Origin: Periplaneta americana
Taxonomy: Eukaryota; Arthropoda; Insecta; Blattodea; Blattidae
NCBI RefSeq assembly: GCF_040183065.1
Contig: NC_091122.1
Coordinates: 155,580,455 to 155,644,454, forward strand
Length of the DNA stretch: 64,000 nt
Direction of reading: 5' to 3'
In this document: piece by piece, positions 56,950 to 63,002 of the stretch
Layout: every line of letters begins with the position of its first letter
Numbering within the stretch: the stretch's first letter is position 1
Made by a program: the position numbers and the translations under genes
Notes under the pieces: generated by a model
Database searches by the model: none
What the model saw: only the letters and a program-made list of their open reading frames with translations
What the model was told of the DNA's origin: nothing

Positions 56950-59252
56950 CTCTAATAATTAGTGTACCAATCTTTGCGCCTGTAACAGTTGTGCAGCTTG
57001 ATTATTTGTTTCATTATATTTTCTGTGACGTTATCTCTGTACTAATATTGTTATTAATCTACTGCTATATCAATAATATTTTGTAAAACATTTCTACATT
57101 GTCACAGTATATAGGCGGAACAATATGTGTGGACCTATCATAATAACTCTATATCGAAGTTTTTCATGCTATTTTATCGCTAAACTGGAGAATTCCCACG
57201 GTATCTTTGAACCGTGCCATTACGTTTAGCACCAAATTTAAGTAACTACACAATCTTGCCAACATAAGAACACGATGTTGGTGTGTGGCGTCGTTGCAGG
57301 GAGAAATTTGTTTCTTTTCTCTCTCTAACTCCTTCGTTCTGAACATTACTGAGAGATAGCACCACTGTTAGCTACAAGATATATTTGCGCAAATATATTG
57401 AAGTAGATTACGTGACCTATTACGTGTCTTAGATGAGAGTCTCGAGACAAAACAGTTTTGCTATATTTATTTTTTTATTAAATGTTAAGCACAGGAACGC
57501 CATTTCGTAATTTTATTTAAGAAACAAGCCAAACAAATTATCTTTGCATCAAAAACGGATGCTCCCTGGACCAAATTATCGTATTTTATAATTGTTTGAA
57601 TGCAACAGAAGCCAGAAGTCTTGCACTTGACTAATGCAGTGAATTATTTAAGAATATAGTCGCGAATTTTACTACCACCATTTCGATTGTGTTTTGTTTG
57701 GTACGGCTCGGTACGGCCTGGTGACTAGTGGCCAGCGAGTAACGTCGACTATCGACATTGCTCTGCCGTGGGTATTATCCAGTTGTTCCTATTTTATTTA
57801 TAACTTCATGTTACTGTTTTGGTATGTTCCATTAGACGTTTGTCATAAACACAGAAAATAAAGCCTTATTTTTACCGTGTGAGCAAAACATATTTGAGTT
57901 CAAGCGAGCAATTTAACTCCAATGCAGCACTCTGATACATACCATATATTGGACATTTTGATTTGTGGATATTTCTATATACATTTTGATTTCTGGACAT
58001 TTCTGCATATTGGGCATTTTGACTAGTGACCTTATTTGATTGGATGTTTTGGTTGTGGACATTTTTGTAGTGGACTTTCTATATATTGGATTTTGTACTG
58101 TGGACGACTTGATCTGGAATGAAACATCCAGTTGATTTAATAAATTTTTGGAGCCTTTTCATTTCAAATATTTGAGACGGAACGTGACGAGATTCAGTGT
58201 TCCAAAGTGCTATCGTCCTGCAGTCAAATGTATGAATCCACCTCTGACCATGTGACATAGCCAACACCACACTCTCAGCTGCCATTTACTAGCATCTATA
58301 CTGTTCACATTTGTTCCAGTTGCCTGGCCCTGGTATAGTACCTGAGTATGCAATAATTCTAATGTTCTATTCTACTTATTCTACAGTAAAATGAAGTACT
58401 TACAACAGTCTTGCTGAGGCAAACTGATGAACTGAGGCATCATTCCATCATTTCCGCACATGATAACTGTCGACATGGACATGACATCCTGCTCAGAAAG
58501 TCCTTGATGTACTGAAGGGGTTGAAGTAACAGTATTCAATGAGCCAGGAATTGCAAAAGTCACAACTTGACCTGCACTAGTTCCACTGACTCCATGTGAT
58601 GCACTCTGCTGAAGAGACGAATGGATAGGAATGCTGCTTAGAGATCCAGCCTGACATACGGAATCAGTAGCGCTAGGTATTGTGATGGTCATCACCTGGC
58701 TAACAGCAGTACTCATGGCCGACGGCTGTGTTGCCATTACCAGCGGGGTAGACAACTGACTTTTCAGTGATGGTGAACTAAATATAAAATTGCTGCCTGT
58801 ATCGGTGCTAAGAGGTAACGATGTATTGCTGTCCATAAATGTGAGGTTACCTTCAAATAAAATAACCTCACCCTGACCGTGTTTGCTGATGTCCGTAGCT
58901 TTTATAGCATTTGTACTCTGTACAATTGTATTAGCGTCGTGTACATCTACTGTAAGAGCTAAATCCTTCTGTGAAGAGCTGACCACTGCTGAATTATCTT
59001 TATGTTTCTCTCTTGATGTCGAATCTAATCTGTCTTGAGAATTATCACTAGTACGAGAACTGTTAAAAGTCTGTGAGTTTCTTGTATTCGAGGACGAATT
59101 ACTGGTCTGTAACTGTTGATTACAGCTGGCTTCTCGGTCATTCCGTGACGTGAGCTTAGCATTAACTATGCATTCAACAGCAGCTGCGTTCTGATCCTCC
59201 AGTGAAGTACTTTCTTTCTTCTTATCCTTACTAGTACCTGTTGTTGGACTCA
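23301..59252 (-). CDS. NPAT: NPAT/Mxc-like histone-locus-body coactivator (six coding exons, 5' partial)
   Basis: Joins 58,404-59,252; 48,762-48,890; 37,894-45,453; 30,900-31,041; 25,724-25,868; 23,301-23,405. All introns are GT-AG and split codons match at every junction (phases 1,1,1,2,0), giving 2,975 residues and a TAA stop. The start lies beyond the right edge. Features: Ser/Thr-rich segments with 'TITIPS' and 'VTFAIPG' patches (residues 1-325), basic 'HVRALDF' at 610-616, a 75-residue internal duplication (~825-975), six 25-residue repeats (~2,275-2,420), an RS/RD-rich stretch (~2,610-2,720), a KKRK signal at ~2,929, and a terminal LDLDHLLNF peptide at ~2,960. NPAT/Mxc proteins are nuclear coactivators of replication-dependent histone genes. 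Their N-terminal LisH domain would be encoded upstream. The match rests on recalled C-terminal and basic motifs. The RS/RD stretch is unusual for NPAT, so another large nuclear protein remains possible. Confidence 0.7.
23449..23480 (+). mobile_element. LINE 3'-terminus fragment
   Basis: The last coding bases and tail of the LINE ('ccgggttccttaaaagcca' then 'ctaagtaagta') without the rest of the element. It lies in intron E-F, 44 bp upstream of exon F on the minus strand. Confidence 0.7.
23646..23908 (-). mobile_element. Full-length tRNA-derived SINE with 13-bp TSD
   Basis: Flanked by exact AGGGGTCGCTTCT (23,633-23,645 and 23,909-23,921). Reading on the minus strand, a tRNA-like head (box A around 'TGGAGTAATGGTCAGAGCG', box B 'GGTTCGAATCC') leads into a body with 'CAACCCAATCCGAGC' and ends in an A-rich tail of TAAAA units. 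This is the best-preserved copy in the window; others are at 4.2, 29.85 and 55.0 kb, with a head-only relative at 45.55 kb. Confidence 0.92.
23960..24081 (-). mobile_element. Short inverted LINE fragment
   Basis: On the minus strand this reads '[13 protein letters not shown]' and 'VEKFKY', the same protein segment as 24,454-24,530 on the plus strand. It is a second, oppositely oriented piece, not the 5'-inverted part of the same copy, because the segment is duplicated. Confidence 0.75.
24083..25130 (+). pseudogene. LINE ORF2 C-terminal portion, reverse transcriptase (5'-truncated)
   Basis: Best LINE copy in the window, with about 340 codons open to the stop at 25,109-25,111. Order of features: an RT palm region ('[13 protein letters not shown]'), the catalytic motif YADD at 24,305-24,316, '[13 protein letters not shown]', 'KFKYLGATV', 'LYGCETW', '[13 protein letters not shown]', and a final 'GRPRRRW...MNLRVP'. 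It is followed by 'AAAGCCAGTAAGTAATTAAG'. The frame continues upstream to a Met at 23,948, but that part comes from the inverted fragment and SINE flank, so it is not a real start. The endonuclease domain and early RT blocks are missing, so it is not autonomous. It lies in intron E-F, antisense to the host gene. Confidence 0.9.
25135..25225 (-). mobile_element. Small LINE fragment, opposite strand
   Basis: Minus-strand translation gives '[20 protein letters not shown]', the segment next to the YADD motif of the copy beside it, with a small internal deletion. It is head-on to the plus-strand copy. Confidence 0.7.
25270..25340. repeat. (ATG)n then GGA/GAA-rich simple repeat
   Basis: About eleven ATG units followed by purine-rich GAGGAG/GAAGAA. 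The translated Met-rich frame here is a by-product. Confidence 0.85.
25724..25868 (-). CDS. NPAT: NPAT-like exon E
   Basis: Acceptor 'aaacctacag' before 25,868 and donor 'ACAG|gtgaat' after 25,724. It completes a split AG|A codon from exon D, adds 48 codons and ends in phase 0. It encodes a Glu/Gln-rich, then serine-rich segment leading to [11 protein letters not shown], a monopartite nuclear localisation signal. Confidence 0.87.
25921..26114. repeat. Dispersed repeat copy 1, left part
   Basis: Matches 31,918-32,029 plus 32,645-32,720 with few changes ('gagttattttcaaaagcc', 'ggattctattttctgctg', 'ggtgataacattt'). Its right part resumes at about 27,905-28,010 ('ttttcgagttggaagagg'), so the TIR element at 26,115-27,855 sits inside this repeat. 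Nature of the repeat unknown. Confidence 0.75.
26344..26400 (+). other. tRNA-like stretch in the left inverted repeat
   Basis: 'gtagctcatatggttgg' (box A-like) is followed 35 bp later by 'gttcgaatcc' (box B). An inverted copy is in the right arm at 27,408-27,473. The stems do not form a convincing cloverleaf, so this is a tRNA-like Pol III promoter relic, not a tRNA gene. Confidence 0.5.
26505..26548. repeat. (ATT)n microsatellite
   Basis: About 14 ATT units inside the transposon interior. Confidence 0.9.
26800..27215 (+). pseudogene. DDE-type transposase remnant, C-terminal part
   Basis: The frame from 26,805 gives '[19 protein letters not shown]', '[20 protein letters not shown]' and '[11 protein letters not shown]', which I recognise from transposases of insect DNA elements with a DDE endonuclease core. 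A frame shift near 27,100 leads to a cysteine-rich tail (CDCG, CCAWC, CCYD spacing) interrupted by TAA, probably a zinc-binding end. The N-terminal two thirds are missing. It lies between the two inverted arms, so it is presumably the element's own, inactivated enzyme. The superfamily is not certain. Confidence 0.65.
28025..29785. other. No gene recognised (intron D-E of the host gene)
   Basis: AT-rich intronic sequence. A GC-richer patch at 28,145-28,260 contains a perfect 7-bp hairpin GCTCAGG-agag-CCTGAGC. No transposase or SINE head found. Confidence 0.45.
29786..29850. repeat. (ATT)n/(AAT)n microsatellite
   Basis: About 16 ATT units followed by a short AAT run next to the SINE below. Confidence 0.88.
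29850..30066 (-). mobile_element. tRNA-derived SINE, diverged copy
   Basis: Same body as 23,646-23,908 ('atgagtccagggtccagtgc', 'aaacctcaaccagataactt', box B as 'caggatttgaacctgggcc'). The tRNA head is largely lost. It is flanked by simple repeats on both sides, so a TSD cannot be read. Confidence 0.78.
30069..30107. repeat. (TAA)n microsatellite
   Basis: About 12 TAA units, followed by a CTT run to 30,127. Confidence 0.88.
30145..30776 (-). pseudogene. Decayed LINE ORF2, second family
   Basis: On the minus strand from 30,776: '[11 protein letters not shown]', then after several frame breaks '[21 protein letters not shown]', '[10 protein letters not shown]', '[12 protein letters not shown]'. 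These are the reverse-transcriptase C-terminal blocks of a non-LTR element different from the main LINE in this window. It is heavily degraded and 5'-truncated. The 96-codon frame at 30,155-30,445 is only its best-preserved part. Confidence 0.78.
30777..30834. repeat. (TAA)n microsatellite
   Basis: About 18 units. It produces Asn- and Tyr-runs in both strands' frames, which are not genes. Confidence 0.92.
30900..31041 (-). CDS. NPAT: NPAT-like exon D
   Basis: Acceptor 'ttccctctag' before 31,041 and donor 'AATAG|gtgagt' after 30,900. The leading TC completes a G|TC valine codon with exon C. There are then 46 codons, starting [17 protein letters not shown], and a trailing AG. It is an acidic, disordered segment without a known domain. 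Confidence 0.87.
31374..31555. mobile_element. MITE, 182 bp (same family as 19.1 kb)
   Basis: Termini CACAGTCTAGTAAATACAG and ...TATTCTAGACTGTG form ~29-bp inverted repeats. Flanks gggaaat/ggataat are an imperfect duplication. Confidence 0.88.
31582..31763. mobile_element. MITE, 182 bp (same family)
   Basis: Same termini and interior as the copy 26 bp to its left and in the same orientation. Flanks CTAATAT/CTAATAC give a 7-bp duplication with one change. Confidence 0.88.
31918..32029. repeat. Dispersed repeat copy 2 (left part)
   Basis: Matches 25,921-26,035. The match resumes at 32,645 after an unrelated 615-bp insert and runs on to about 32,830 (equivalent of 27,905-28,015). Copy 1 lacks this insert and copy 2 lacks the 26.1-kb transposon. 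Confidence 0.75.
32030..32645 (+). pseudogene. LINE fragment, restriction-like endonuclease end (R2/CRE-like), broken
   Basis: The 71-codon frame at 32,044-32,259 reads '[13 protein letters not shown]...ILDPTVHFE' and '[19 protein letters not shown]'. It resembles the C-terminal endonuclease region of site-directed LINEs, where 'DPTV' follows the R(R)xDI segment (from memory). Stops follow immediately, and about 350 bp of T-rich 3' sequence ends at the resumed host repeat. Confidence 0.5.
33354..34653 (+). mobile_element. Non-autonomous Helitron 1 (1,300 bp)
   Basis: Begins A|TCTATACTAATAATAAATC and ends GGCTAG|T, the Helitron rule (5' TC, 3' CTRR, insertion between A and T, no target duplication). 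A GTGC-8nt-GCAC hairpin lies just upstream of the CTAG end. It contains a (GTCT)n run at ~33,484-33,511 and a long (TAATA)n run, as is usual for DINE/Helentron-type elements. No Rep/helicase frame. Confidence 0.75.
34042..34215. repeat. (TATAA)n microsatellite, ~34 units
   Basis: Nearly perfect 5-bp repeat of about 170 bp inside Helitron 1. Confidence 0.97.
34864..36138 (+). mobile_element. Non-autonomous Helitron 2 (1,275 bp)
   Basis: Begins A|TCTATATATATAATTTGAA and ends GCCACTAG|T, with a TGCAG-tatttg-CTGCA hairpin 12 nt before the end. The interior includes 'ggaaaacggctgaacggatt', often seen near the 5' end of insect Helitrons (recall). Different sequence family from Helitron 1, same orientation, 210 bp away. 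Confidence 0.72.
36938..37695. repeat. Composite of tRNA-like SINE units in inverted and tandem order
   Basis: tRNA-like minus-strand segments lie around 37,020-37,075 and 37,295-37,352, and plus-strand segments around 37,360-37,405 and 37,612-37,667. Each has 'GGTTCGATACCCGG' or its complement and is followed by the body 'aatttttcc..gaaattatt'. The plus copy at 37,612 lacks about 11 bp in the D-arm region. Related to the pair at 50.0-50.45 kb. Not functional tRNA genes. Confidence 0.8.
37894..45453 (-). CDS. NPAT: NPAT-like exon C (7.56-kb exon)
   Basis: Acceptor 'ttgtattacag' before 45,453 and donor 'CAACAG|gtaact' after 37,894. About 2,519 whole codons are open. Only this part of the longer open frame is exon: the residues upstream to the Met at 45,541 and downstream to 37,757 are intron read-through. 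The segment is Ser/Thr/Glu/Lys-rich and largely disordered. It contains the basic HVRALDF block, the TTKPRRR duplication, six 25-residue repeats, and a basic RS/RD stretch with '[14 protein letters not shown]' and '[15 protein letters not shown]'. Large single exons like this are common in disordered nuclear scaffold genes. Confidence 0.93.
39165..39612 (-). repeat. 75-bp coding minisatellite, six copies
   Basis: In-frame tandem repeat encoding '[20 protein letters not shown]' plus EQVGK. The landmark 'gatttcccg' falls at 39,312, 39,387, 39,462 and 39,537, exactly 75 bp apart. The four central copies are almost identical at DNA level, while the outer copies are diverged and one carries a short extra segment. 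Confidence 0.95.
43508..43957 (-). repeat. 225-bp internal coding duplication
   Basis: Two adjacent copies, each encoding 'TTKPRRR.S..T.EEARRIE' then ECLITDI, are offset by exactly 225 bp (tctcctggg at 43,931 and tctcctagg at 43,706). They are more diverged than the 75-bp repeats, so the duplication is older. Confidence 0.88.
45553..45615 (-). mobile_element. SINE tRNA-like head, solitary
   Basis: The minus strand reads 'GTGGAGTAATGGTTAGCGCG' and then, 27 bp on, 'CCCGGTTCGATTCC'. It is the head of the SINE at 23.6 kb without its body, 100 bp upstream of exon C on the transcribed strand. Confidence 0.65.
46750..47350 (+). pseudogene. hAT transposase remnant (ZMYM1/TTF-type)
   Basis: Pieces in shifting frames resemble this transposase class: '[19 protein letters not shown]' (TTF-type zinc-finger segment) near 46,800, '[11 protein letters not shown]' near 47,030, '[19 protein letters not shown]' near 47,150, and a broken '[20 protein letters not shown]' equivalent near 47,270-47,330. 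The last matches the first catalytic aspartate region of ZMYM1-like transposases. Stops and frame shifts make it inactive, and the C-terminal half is absent. Confidence 0.72.
47363..48462 (+). mobile_element. Unclassified GC-richer insert, possible solo LTR
   Basis: Starts TGTTATGTGAGG and ends CTATGTAACA, the TG...CA form with an inverted TGTTA/TAACA, and is about 1.1 kb long. It interrupts the hAT element just after the transposase remnant. No clear target duplication (gtga/atga). A 174-codon open frame at 47,777-48,301 has no recognisable motif. If an LTR, it is solitary; the reading is weak. Confidence 0.35.
48762..48890 (-). CDS. NPAT: NPAT-like exon B
   Basis: Acceptor 'gggttgtttcag' before 48,890 and donor 'TTTAG|gtttgt' after 48,762. 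It begins CA, completing T|CA from exon A, has 42 codons, and ends with G for G|AA at exon C. The peptide contains '[20 protein letters not shown]' followed by a threonine-rich run. An upstream alternative acceptor also keeps the frame open, so the exon's 5' boundary could be about 60 bp longer. Confidence 0.85.
49006..49629. mobile_element. MITE with ~42-bp inverted termini, 624 bp
   Basis: TTTTCGCTGTAAGAAAAATC at the left, with the same sequence inverted at the right end; the match continues through 'CTAATGTAAAC' and 'AGCACGTG'. No target duplication could be read. Lies in intron A-B, 116 bp upstream of exon B. Confidence 0.85.
49983..50641. mobile_element. TIR element (TTAA-type), hosting a SINE pair
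   Basis: CCTCCTGAGTCCTGA and its inverse TCAGGACTCAGGAGG are perfect terminal repeats. Flanks are ATAA (left) and TTAA (right), consistent with a mutated TTAA target. The interior is largely the SINE inverted pair at 50,037-50,455. Confidence 0.7.
50037..50455. mobile_element. Inverted pair of tRNA-like SINEs
   Basis: Left unit on the minus strand (head at 50,100-50,172) and right unit on the plus strand (head at 50,350-50,425). Each head has box A 'TAGCTCAGTGGTAGAGCG', an anticodon arm TTGGT-ACGTTAA-ACCAA (GTT at the anticodon position) and T-arm CCGGGTTCGATACCCGG. Position 33 is C, not the universal T, and the right copy's acceptor stem pairs poorly, so these are tRNA-derived, not tRNA-Asn genes. 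Confidence 0.82.
50904..51300 (+). pseudogene. mariner-family transposase fragment, N-terminal
   Basis: Scattered frames give '[15 protein letters not shown]', '[19 protein letters not shown]' and '[20 protein letters not shown]', the paired helix-turn-helix DNA-binding part of mariner transposases. The catalytic half is missing and there are stops and small deletions. Inactive. Confidence 0.85.
51405..52262. repeat. Inverted repeat pair enclosing the TA MITE
   Basis: 'gagtccactgcaagaatgat' at 51,412 recurs inverted at 52,230-52,256. Possibly the ends of an older element into which the MITE inserted; its own boundaries cannot be fixed. Confidence 0.55.
51574..52178. mobile_element. MITE of Tc1/mariner type, 605 bp, TA target
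   Basis: CTGGGTGTTCATTTCAAAGT at the left and its near-inverse at the right (ends ...GAACACCCAG), ~28-bp inverted repeats with single changes. Flanked by TA on both sides. No transposase. It sits between the two arms of an older inverted repeat (51,405-51,441 and 52,225-52,262). Confidence 0.9.
52263..54902. other. No gene recognised (intron A-B)
   Basis: AT-rich sequence with a C-run at ~52,301-52,311. No splice-bounded frame, transposase or SINE head found. Confidence 0.45.
54903..55418. mobile_element. Foldback (palindromic MITE), ~125-bp arms
   Basis: The arms (54,903 to ~55,275 without the SINE; and ~55,292-55,418) are inverted copies at roughly 90% identity by eye. Shared blocks include 'caataactgtcttattaa', 'ttacattaggtcattacaca' and 'caattaatgg.atcttcagg'. 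The left arm is interrupted by the SINE at 55,006-55,228. No coding frame. Confidence 0.85.
55006..55228 (-). mobile_element. tRNA-derived SINE with 13-bp TSD, 5'-truncated
   Basis: Same family as 23,646-23,908, flanked by GCCAATTAATGGT (54,993-55,005 and 55,229-55,241). The A-rich tail is at the low-coordinate end and the tRNA head is truncated before box A. The right arm of the foldback carries the unoccupied version of the target. Confidence 0.92.
55662..56279. mobile_element. Decayed TIR element with transposase N-terminus
   Basis: Imperfect inverted ends around 'ggaaggcggtcagctgcta' (left) and 'tagcagactaccgccttcc' (right). Inside, the frame at 55,861-56,080 reads '[20 protein letters not shown]' and later '[11 protein letters not shown]', resembling the helix-turn-helix start of an insect DDE transposase. 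The rest of the enzyme is absent. Superfamily uncertain. Confidence 0.55.
56280..57944. other. No gene recognised; contains (TAA)n at 56,897-56,949
   Basis: Apart from the TAA microsatellite and a C-run at ~56,770, nothing recognised. A short stretch near 57,500-57,590 ('gatgctccctggaccaaatt') resembles the 3' part of Helitron 1 and may be a relic. Confidence 0.5.
57945..58100. repeat. Degenerate ~25-35-bp minisatellite
   Basis: Repeated 'tggacattttgatttgtgga'-like units with drift (ggacatttctgcat, ggacatttttgtag). No coding meaning seen. Confidence 0.6.
58404..59252 (-). CDS. NPAT: NPAT-like exon A (first exon in the window)
   Basis: Acceptor 'cctacttgcag' before 59,252 and donor 'TGTT|gtaagt' after 58,404. 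The leading TG belongs to a codon begun in an upstream exon, so the Met at 59,271 is intronic read-through and not a start. The 282 codons are Ser/Thr/Gln-rich, with '[14 protein letters not shown]' and '[12 protein letters not shown]' patches like those of NPAT's central region (recall). It ends in phase 1 with T, completed by exon B. Confidence 0.88.
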
Positions 59253-59522
59253 CTGCAAGTAGGACAAACATAGTGAAAATTCTTAACTTTTCTTATGCAG
59301 TCATTGTTTGTTTACAGATCTTTTATTTTATCTCTGCCTCTGTGCAACGTCACAGTTTGCAGTGATAGAGAAAAGAGATAGCAAAAGGATATAATTCTTT
59401 TGTGCGAGATCGTGCATATTTGCTTGGTTTCCACACAAAACCAATCCGTGGAAAGTCTAAAATTCCACATTCAGTATTCCCAACCTAACACACATAACAA
59501 TTTTCCTCTTCTTACCGCTTAA

Positions 59523-59825
59523 GGGGACACTCAACTATATTTTGGAACTTTTTTCCTATTTGACCAATCTTTTTCAAATTTGGAGCTCATTAGATCCAGT
59601 ACTTTTCAAAATAAAAAATATTTCAATTTTTAATCAATCATTAATTGAAATATCACTTTTAATTATCATTTTTTATTTTTTGGCTTTGTGCATTTGACTG
59701 TGACTTCTCAATGAATAGGGGAAGAATTCTGCGTATTGATTTAGTTCTGTCACGTAAATTAGTGTAGAAATTTAATTTTTCATTTCTATTACACTTTTTC
59801 TCTAATTTTTAAGTTGAGTGTCCCC
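59523..59825. mobile_element. MITE, 303 bp, TTAA target
   Basis: Perfect inverted ends GGGGACACTCAACT...AGTTGAGTGTCCCC flanked by TTAA at 59,519-59,522 and 59,826-59,829. TTAA duplication is typical of piggyBac and Kolobok superfamilies; which one is not decided. Lies 270 bp upstream of exon A. Confidence 0.88.
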
Positions 59826-60439
59826 TTAAGTGACATACTGATTTTACTGGCTTTTAACATATTATTTTTAGAGATGTTCCATATAGTAATAATTATAAAT
59901 TGGAAACTTAACACTGCAATTTCACCTAAATTGCACTGTTAATTATTGTTTTTAAATATTTGCAAAAATTAAGTAAACTCCACAACTCCACTAAAGTTAC
60001 TGCATTCGTGATGCAAGTAACATTAAGGAAGTCGTGAAAAAATCAACAAGATTCCATAGACTGGGGGAAAAAAAAAGACAGACGTATATGACAGTCTGCT
60101 GGAGTATAGTAAACACAGAAAACATTTTAAAGCAACAATGTTGAAGATAGATATTTTTGTTTTGCAAATTTGCCGTCATTGAACAGAAACCAAGATGGAG
60201 ATTTCATTGCAACTAATTAGAAATTCCTCTTTCAGGTATGTAATAAACGATCTTCGCACAAAATAATGTATGATACACGAGCGGTGTGTTTTCTTTCAAT
60301 TCTCGGAAATTACAAAAGCTCAACTACGTTTTGCTTTTTCAAACTTTTCCTCAAACATGAAAACTTCAACATACCACTCTTGTAACGCATATTACTATTT
60401 CATACACTGACAAACCACTTGAAATTTAATGGTCACTGA

Positions 60440-60805
60440 CCGGCAGAGATAAAATGAAACATCTGATCAGATTAATTCAAGCGATTCAAAGGAAGATGGA
60501 AAGGAGTATATTGTGCGTCTGCTTAAGATAGATTAAGGAATGAGGAAGTGAGAAGAAGAACCGGCATAAAGGATGCAGCAGAGCAAGCAAGAGGCAGCTG
60601 ACGTGGAAGTGTGGAGGTCACATGGTGAGAATGTAGCAGGCAAGATGGACCTACGCTACCATAGTATGGGACAACAGACTAGGGAAGAGGGAGAGAGGCT
60701 GCCCATAACAAAGATGGTCTGATGAAATCGTGAGAGCAGCAGGGAAGAGATGGATGTCAGTGGCCAGGGACTGTTCTTTATGGAGGTGCACAACAATAAG
60801 CTAGA
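60440..60805 (+). pseudogene. LINE ORF2 C-terminal remnant, third family
   Basis: Broken frames give 'RNEEVRRRTGIKDA' and 'RWSDEIVRAAGKRWMSVARD' followed by 'LWR', the C-terminal block of craft-type non-LTR polyproteins with an 'RW.DEIV...W..VA.D' signature. Several stops. Different from the other LINEs in the window. Confidence 0.7.
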
Positions 60806-61690
60806 TGTAAATGGAGTGGTGTTTATACTAGTGGATCAGAGACAAAGTGTCAGTGTGGGGAAAGTGTGGACATTAAATAAGTATTGAGAATGTCTACAAA
60901 ATAAGTTAGATCTCTCATGGACTGGTTCACCATGTGAGAAAAATAGAATTCCATACCTTCAGTAGGAGGCTATTGTCCTTTAGAGATTTTTTTGCTAACT
61001 ATCTCTATATCTACATCTGTACTGATTTCACGAATTGACTATGGTATATAACTACAGGATGTAAACCGAGATTTTGTTATAAACTTTCCTAGGAGTTCCG
61101 CAAGTCTTTAATGATTTTTCCTAATTTTATTTTGTCCCTAAAGTATACCATAAAATATTCACAAAAAATCACGAAAATATGAATCAATGACAATGTAAAA
61201 CATCACCAATAATTATAATATTATATGAACAATAATCATCAGCAGCAGCAATACATTATTAAACATCTACAAAGGAAAATCATATTTATATTTGTCATTT
61301 TTATCATTGGATGTTCTGTGTATGTGTATGTGTTCACCAAAACAAATGACCGAAAACAGATTAAAATGTAGAAGCAGAAATGAGGTAACAACTTTCTACT
61401 ATATAACCAGATATAAAAAGAATCTGCAGGTTTAAAAGGCAAATTCATTCATCCCACTGAAAAGAATTATTGAGATACTAGCTTTCACAGGTTTTGTCTG
61501 TGTTAGTTATTAAATACTAACACATGTATAATACATTTTTGTATCGCAAAGATGATATGTTTTTTCGTTTTTTTGAGTTCTTATAAAATTTCATAGAACT
61601 GATTATACTATACTAAGTTTGTAATTTCAATAAAATTAAAAATGAACGATTTTGGCAATAAAATTTTGGAGTTACTCCCACTACAATAAA

Positions 61691-61753
<63 letters not shown>

Positions 61754-62228
61754 TAAAAATAATAATAATACGTAATTTATTTTTTATTTAATGAACTATT
61801 GTTTATTTATTATTAATATTAGTGTGCTAGCCAACAGCAGTTAGCCAATAAGAGACCAGCACATAAATACAGAAATGATAAAACAGTAAAATGAAATGAA
61901 AGTGGTAAGAATTACACTGAATACTAACAAAATTATACAGGCAGGCTTATACAAAACTATCAATGAATGGATCAAATTCACAGCCATGCACGTTGGCATT
62001 TTTAGTGCATCTGGAGACTGGGGACAGAGATTTTAAATTTCCTTGTGAACTCTTGTACCTTTCAATGGAACACGAAAGCTAATGTTGCTTATGAATAGGC
62101 ACTGTACTAAAAAAAGAAAGATTTAAGACTTTATAAAATCCAATTTAGGACTTTTAGGAGTTTTTATAAAATTAACTATTAATAATTTTAATTTTACTAA
62201 ATATTCCATTTTAGGTGGAAGTTTATGA
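60806..62228. other. No gene recognised; contains (TAA)n at 61,690-61,770
   Basis: AT-rich, most likely intron of the host gene. I looked for an upstream NPAT exon (acceptor/donor with phase-1 end) and found none. Confidence 0.45.
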
Positions 62229-62350
62229 ACAGACCCAGAAACAAAGTTTGGGCCACCTGAATGGTCAAAGTTCCAGTTACAATATACTGCACAAAACTGA
62301 GCATGTGCAGTGGAAAAATTCAGGTGGCCCAATTTTGTTTCTGGGTCTGT
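62229..62350. mobile_element. Small MITE/hairpin, ~122 bp
   Basis: ACAGACCCAGAAACAAA at the left and TTTGTTTCTGGGTCTGT at the right, with inverted repeats extending ~34 bp through 'ggcccacctgaat'-like sequence. Target duplication not clear. Confidence 0.8.
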
Positions 62351-62711
62351 ATAAAGAACTGGTGCTCACAATATGCGTCATTAAACTGAAGACTCAAATT
62401 CTACCAGTGAGACTGATAGCTGAATGGTCGGTTTCATTTCACATAATGGAGTTGCACTGACGCGAAAACTAATTTGTAAGCTCTTGGCTAACCTGAACAA
62501 TCTATCGGCCCTTTTATGCTAGAATGGACATTTCCAAACGAAATTCGGTTCCAGGAATTTGGGTTAAATCTTCTTCCCTCCCCTTCTAACACCAATATGA
62601 AACGAACTTGCCAGACCAGTGTTTGTCTGCAAGACGATTTTTTTAATAGTATTTTTTGTAGTTTTTTGGACATTTTTGCATTTGTAATACGGTATCAGTA
62701 TTATAATTTTT

Positions 62712-63002
62712 TAAGGCAGTTGAGTAGCTCAGCTCGTAGAGCAACTGGTTATGTACTGGAAGGCCCGGGGTTTGATTCCGGGTGATGACGGGATTTTGTA
62801 GTTGCCAAACTTCCAGAATGGCCCCAAGGTTCACTCAGCCTCCTATCAAATTGAATATTGGGTCTTTCTCGGGGGTAAAAGGCAGTCAGAGCGTGGTGCT
62901 GACCACACTACCTCATTATAGTGCCGAGGTCAAGAAAGCATAGGGCTGTAACTCTATAATTCCAAGTGCCTTCATAAGATGTGTAGGGGTTACCATTACC
63001 TT
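62712..63002 (+). mobile_element. tRNA-derived SINE, second family
   Basis: Head 'gagtagctcagctcgtagag' (box A) and 'ggtttgattccggg' (box B), followed by a body with 'ggtgctgaccacactacctc' and an end 'ggggttaccattacctt'. Resembles a dispersed insect SINE that I recall. No TSD read. Confidence 0.65.
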
